From NCBI GenBank assembly GCA_958295915.1, contig OY282381.1, forward strand, positions 4,300,722 to 4,364,721: a stretch of 64,000 bases of DNA, given 5' to 3'. This stretch comes from an uncultured Caldilineaceae bacterium (GTDB lineage: Bacteria; Chloroflexota; Anaerolineae; Caldilineales; Caldilineaceae). The notes below the pieces were generated by a model. It made no database searches. It saw only the letters and a program-made list of their open reading frames with translations, and was not told the DNA's origin. Shown piece after piece: positions 61,259 through 64,000 of the stretch. The translations under genes were made by a program, and so were the position numbers. Each line of letters starts with the position of its first letter. Position 1 is the first letter of the stretch.

Positions 61259-63091
61259 ATGTCGATCGATTTTCTTGCAGTCGGAACCGTCAGCCGGGAC
61301 ATTGCGACGGCGGACCCCACCAGCGCCGAGTATGTACTCGGCGGCACCGTCAGCTTCGCCGCAGTCACCGCTGCCCGTTTGGGGCGCAGACCAGTGGTCC
61401 TCACCCGCGCCGGAGACGATATCGACTTGTCGCTCTTGCGCGCCCTGGCCGACGTTCACGTTCTGCCATCTAAGCATACAACGACATTCGCCAATCTGTA
61501 TACGCCAGACGGCCGCGTGCAGTACTGTTACACGCCATCGCCGCCAATCGCCGCCGAGGACGTTCCTCCTCGACTGAGGGTGCCTCATATCGCTCTCCTG
61601 GGACCGCTGGCGAATGAAGTCCTGCCGGAAGTAGCGCGTGTCTTCGACTCCAAAACAATCGTGGCCGCAGTGCCCCAGGGCTGGATGCGGCGATGGGATG
61701 CCGACGGTAGGGTGCATTCAGCGCCATGGACCAGCATGGCGGAGATCCTGCCCCACCTGGATGCGCTCATCCTGTCGATTGAAGACATCGACGGCGATCT
61801 GCGGCTGGTGGACGAATATCTGGAGTATATTTCGCTCGTTGTCATTACTGAATATCGGGACGGCAGCACCGTCTATCGTCGCAACGCTGCCACGAAAATC
61901 GACCAGGATCTAAGGATTGACAGGAAGATGCAGGCGATGAGTAGTGAGGAGCGAGAAAAGCGAAGTGAGAGCTGTTCTCTCTCTCCTCATAATATCGAGG
62001 TGATCCCCGTTCCACCGCGCCCGGCTGACGAACTTGATCCGACCGGAGCAGGGGATATATTCGCCACTGCTTTCTTGCTGAGGCTGGATGAGACCGGCGA
62101 CCCGCTGGACGCGGCCCGCTATGCCAATGTCACCGCTTCCTTCGGAGTAGAGGGCCAGGGCGTTTCCGGCATCCCAACCCATGAACAGGTGTTGGCCTAT
62201 ATGGCCCAGAATCCTTGGCAACCGGCGACGCGCGCCAGTAGCCAGCAACTGACCACGGGACACAGATCGCGGGCCACTGCTGTTCGCGGCATTCTGGAGC
62301 TGCCCATTGACGCCATTCAGGCGAATCCACACCAACCGCGCACCCTTTTTGACCCGGACAGCCTGGCCGAGTTGTCCGCCTCAATCCGGAAACATGGCGT
62401 CATCCAGCCCCTGATCGTTACCGAAAGCCCGAATCAGCCGCAGCGTTTCTGGCTGATCACCGGTGAACGCCGCTGGCGGGCAGCGCGGCAGGCCGGGATT
62501 CAGACTGTGCCGGTGATTGTGCGGGAGGCGACGCCTCAGCAGTTGCTGGAATGGGCCCTGGTGGAGAACCTGCAACGGGCCGATCTCAACCCTCTGGAGG
62601 AAGCGGCCGCCTACGCTACCTTGATGAATGAGTTCGACCTGACCCAATCGCAGGTGGCGGAGCGGGTGGGGAAAAGCCGCTCCGCAGTGGCCAACGCTGT
62701 GCGCCTTCTGAGCCTGCCAGCCGCAGCCCAAAATGCGCTAAACGATCAGCGTATTAGCGCCGGCCACGCGCGCGCTTTGCTCAGCCTGAAGAGTGATGCC
62801 GACAGACAGCGGGCCTTGAACCTGATCCTCGAACGGGAGTTGAACGTCCGTCAGACCGAAACGCTGGTCCGCCGCTGGATGGAGGAGCCGCCGGCGGCGG
62901 AACTGACGGAGGACCCGCCCCACATGCAGGCGCATGTACGCTTTTGGGAGAACCGCTTTCGTGACCGCCTTAGCACGAAAGTGAGCCTGGAGCGCCAGGC
63001 AGATGGCAGCGGCCGGCTCGTCATTCACTTTTTCAATGACGACGATCTGGAGACGATCTACCGGGAAATTCTCGGGGATGAGGATTGGTAG
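61259..63091 (+). CDS. PfkB-family carbohydrate kinase fused to ParB chromosome-partition protein
   Basis: 610 residues in one frame. Residues 1-320 are a PfkB-like sugar/nucleoside kinase: FLAVGTVSRD, GGTVSFAAVTAARLG and the C-terminal DPTGAGDIFATAF with catalytic Asp. Residues 340-610 are ParB: ELPIDAIQANPHQPR, the CTP/parS-binding GERRWRAARQAG, ENLQRADLNPLEEA and the helix-turn-helix SQVAERVGKSRSAVANAVRL. The usual ParB N-terminal GLGRGLDAL motif that stimulates ParA is absent. Residues about 216-244 in the kinase come from adjacent repeats of families D and E, and the joint (RASSQQLTTGHRS) resembles a family A repeat. No parA is visible. Confidence 0.9.
   Translation: MSIDFLAVGTVSRDIATADPTSAEYVLGGTVSFAAVTAARLGRRPVVLTRAGDDIDLSLLRALADVHVLPSKHTTTFANLYTPDGRVQYCYTPSPPIAAEDVPPRLRVPHIALLGPLANEVLPEVARVFDSKTIVAAVPQGWMRRWDADGRVHSAPWTSMAEILPHLDALILSIEDIDGDLRLVDEYLEYISLVVITEYRDGSTVYRRNAATKIDQDLRIDRKMQAMSSEEREKRSESCSLSPHNIEVIPVPPRPADELDPTGAGDIFATAFLLRLDETGDPLDAARYANVTASFGVEGQGVSGIPTHEQVLAYMAQNPWQPATRASSQQLTTGHRSRATAVRGILELPIDAIQANPHQPRTLFDPDSLAELSASIRKHGVIQPLIVTESPNQPQRFWLITGERRWRAARQAGIQTVPVIVREATPQQLLEWALVENLQRADLNPLEEAAAYATLMNEFDLTQSQVAERVGKSRSAVANAVRLLSLPAAAQNALNDQRISAGHARALLSLKSDADRQRALNLILERELNVRQTETLVRRWMEEPPAAELTEDPPHMQAHVRFWENRFRDRLSTKVSLERQADGSGRLVIHFFNDDDLETIYREILGDEDW
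61904..61930. repeat. Family D repeat inside the PfkB domain
   Basis: Identical in all 27 bases to 59148-59174. Read in frame as QDLRIDRKM, the same peptide as in the RnpA tail. Confidence 0.9.
61936..61990. repeat. Family E repeat inside the PfkB domain
   Basis: AGTAGTGAGGAGCGAGAAA to TTCTCTCTCTCCTCAT, in frame as MSSEEREKRSESCSLSPH. Directly follows the family D copy. Confidence 0.88.
62230..62262. repeat. Family A-like sequence at the kinase-ParB joint
   Basis: GCCAGTAGCCAGCAACTGACCAC resembles family A copies such as GGCAACTGACCACTGACC at 30670-30687. Assigned with caution since the match is short. Confidence 0.5.
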
Positions 63092-63106
63092 AAACAACCC
63101 TTTGGG

Positions 63107-63138
63107 AATTACGAATTGGGCAGTTCATTCGTAATTGA
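63107..63138. repeat. Palindromic repeat, family F, copy 2
   Basis: AATTACGAAT / ATTCGTAATT arms, nearly identical to 25497-25530. Between the ParB fusion and the next gene. Confidence 0.82.
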
Positions 63139-63155
63139 ATAATTCCTGATCGACC

Positions 63156-63833
63156 ATGCCTGAACAACGCAGCAATGTCCTGCAGACAGAACGAGAGTTG
63201 GTGGCCCAGATGCTGGAAGGAGTGGTGGCGGAGTTGCCGCAGGGGCTGGCGCAGTTCGTCCGCAGTGAAATGGCGGCGGAGCAGACCCTGGCGGGCATTG
63301 TGCTGGCCTCAGCGACCCCGAAATATGATTCAGCCGAGGCCGTGTCTCGTCGCGTGGCATTGGCCGCCGCATTGGAATTGCTGCAAATCGCCTTGAACAT
63401 CCACCGCTTGCTGCTGATCCCGGTCCAATCAGACACGATCGACAGATCCCTGCTGGGCGGCACGATTCTGGTGGGAGATTACTGCTTCAGCCGGGCTGCA
63501 GGTCTGGCGGCTCGCACCTGCCACCCGCAAGTGGTGATGGTCTTCGCAGAGCTGTTGAAAGAGGTAAGCGAAGTCAATTTGCGCCGGGTGATTAACCAGG
63601 AAACGTCTAGCCAGGATGCCATTGTCGCCGACGAGCGCGAGGTGCTTTTCCGTAGCGGCGCCTTGGCCGGTGTGCTGCTGGCAGGGCTGGGAGAGGAAGA
63701 ACAGACCCACGTCGCCAGATACGCATCCCACTTAAGCCGGCATGTGCCGCCGACGGACAGCCTGCCGCCACACCAGAAAGATCGCTGGCGCGTAGTCGTG
63801 TGCGTTCTGATAGCAAAGGTCAGTGGTCAATAG
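63156..63833 (+). CDS. Polyprenyl synthetase-like protein lacking Asp-rich motifs
   Basis: 225 residues. The segment GGTILVGDYCFSRAAGLAARTCHP and the following EVSEVNLRRV resemble the helix after the first Asp-rich motif of trans-prenyltransferases (usually VLAGDALLARAFELLA). Neither DDxxD motif is present, so it cannot be a standard prenyl synthase; it may be a non-catalytic subunit as in heterodimeric heptaprenyl synthases, or a relic. The last residues (KVSGQ) and stop come from a family A repeat. Confidence 0.55.
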   Translation: MPEQRSNVLQTERELVAQMLEGVVAELPQGLAQFVRSEMAAEQTLAGIVLASATPKYDSAEAVSRRVALAAALELLQIALNIHRLLLIPVQSDTIDRSLLGGTILVGDYCFSRAAGLAARTCHPQVVMVFAELLKEVSEVNLRRVINQETSSQDAIVADEREVLFRSGALAGVLLAGLGEEEQTHVARYASHLSRHVPPTDSLPPHQKDRWRVVVCVLIAKVSGQ

Positions 63834-63863
63834 GGGCAACCACAAAGGCTCGCCCCTACCAGC
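63834..63863. repeat. Dispersed repeat, family H
   Basis: GGGCAACCACAAAGGCTCGCC with inverted ends GGGGC/GCCCC, almost identical to 26179-26205 in the PyrF-PyrE linker. Confidence 0.8.
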
Positions 63864-63880
63864 ACATACAGTTTCCTATA

Positions 63881-64000
63881 ATGGCCCAGAGACAAGAAGG
63901 CAGCGCGCCGCGCAAACGGGCGTTGCTACTCACGACCCCCAATAGCTACCGCACGCAGGATTTTGTCGATGCCGCCGCGCGCCTGGACATCGAAACGGTC
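63881..64000 (+). CDS. N-terminal fragment of a gene running out of the window, possibly an ATP-grasp protein
   Basis: Starts at ATG 63881 and is open to the edge. It reads KRALLLTTPNSYRTQDFVDA then AARLDIETV, resembling the first strand-helix-strand of ATP-grasp or carbamoyl-phosphate-type enzymes that begin with a short alpha/beta domain. Too short for a firm call. Confidence 0.45.
   Translation, partial: MAQRQEGSAPRKRALLLTTPNSYRTQDFVDAAARLDIETV

Noticed and set aside
1-64000. tRNA, rRNA or tmRNA genes
   Set aside because: No GGTTCGAATCC-type T-arm with a matching acceptor stem or rRNA-like stretch was found by eye; a covariance-model scan would be decisive.

Overview
The window looks like a chromosomal segment of an uncultured, filamentous-type Chloroflexota bacterium (Anaerolineae or Caldilineae-like). 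The reasons are high GC, a Rieske/cytochrome b/cytochrome c operon, several CUT1 sugar ABC transporters with Tat-type lipoprotein binding proteins, a lipoprotein-type YidC beside a Jag/KhpB protein, and dispersed short palindromic repeats in most gaps between genes. The assignment is inference from gene content; no rRNA or tRNA gene is visible.

Layout. 1-2.5 kb: the tail of a single-chain restriction-modification protein, an SRAP protein and a class V aminotransferase. 2.6-9.1 kb: rsmI, a DMT permease, and a carbohydrate ABC operon (binding protein, two permeases, PhyH dioxygenase) on the minus strand with four tandem 29-bp hairpins inside it. 9.3-12.4 kb: a complete paralogue of the first restriction-modification gene. 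12.5-20.2 kb: a phosphoribosyltransferase, the quinol:acceptor oxidoreductase operon (Rieske, cytochrome b, dihaem cytochrome c) with a clear promoter and palindromic operator candidate, and valS. 20.4-27 kb: a penicillin acylase-family hydrolase, queA, pyrD and a pyrF-pyrE fusion. 27-33.7 kb: a sulfatase, two tandem binding proteins and two permeases (glycan uptake). 33.7-43.2 kb: a defence island with a frameshifted PD-(D/E)xK-like gene, an Eco57I-type DNA methyltransferase, an AT-rich 1466-residue nuclease-STAND NTPase (Avs-like) 4 bp downstream, and a leftover 3' end of a second methyltransferase. 43.4-53.5 kb: carbohydrate and cell-wall catabolism (shikimate dehydrogenase-like, glycoside hydrolase-like, ThuA, DapA-like, mandelate racemase-like, MDR dehydrogenase, ornithine cyclodeaminase-like, AnmK). 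53.7-64 kb: priA, a membrane protein, then the rpmH-rnpA-yidD-yidC-jag cluster, a PfkB-ParB fusion, a prenyltransferase-like gene and the start of another gene.

The most unusual theme is the palindromic repeats. At least eight families occur. Many copies lie at gene 3' ends and supply the last codons and stop. Several are inserted in frame inside genes: twice in the 34.9-kb methyltransferase (with compensatory changes in the arms), in the penicillin acylase, in the RnpA tail, at the joint of the PyrF-PyrE fusion, and in and at the joint of the PfkB-ParB fusion. This resembles the protein-inserted palindromic elements known from Rickettsia and suggests that repeat insertion has changed protein ends and may have created gene fusions here. 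The second attractive system is the methyltransferase plus nuclease-STAND cassette.
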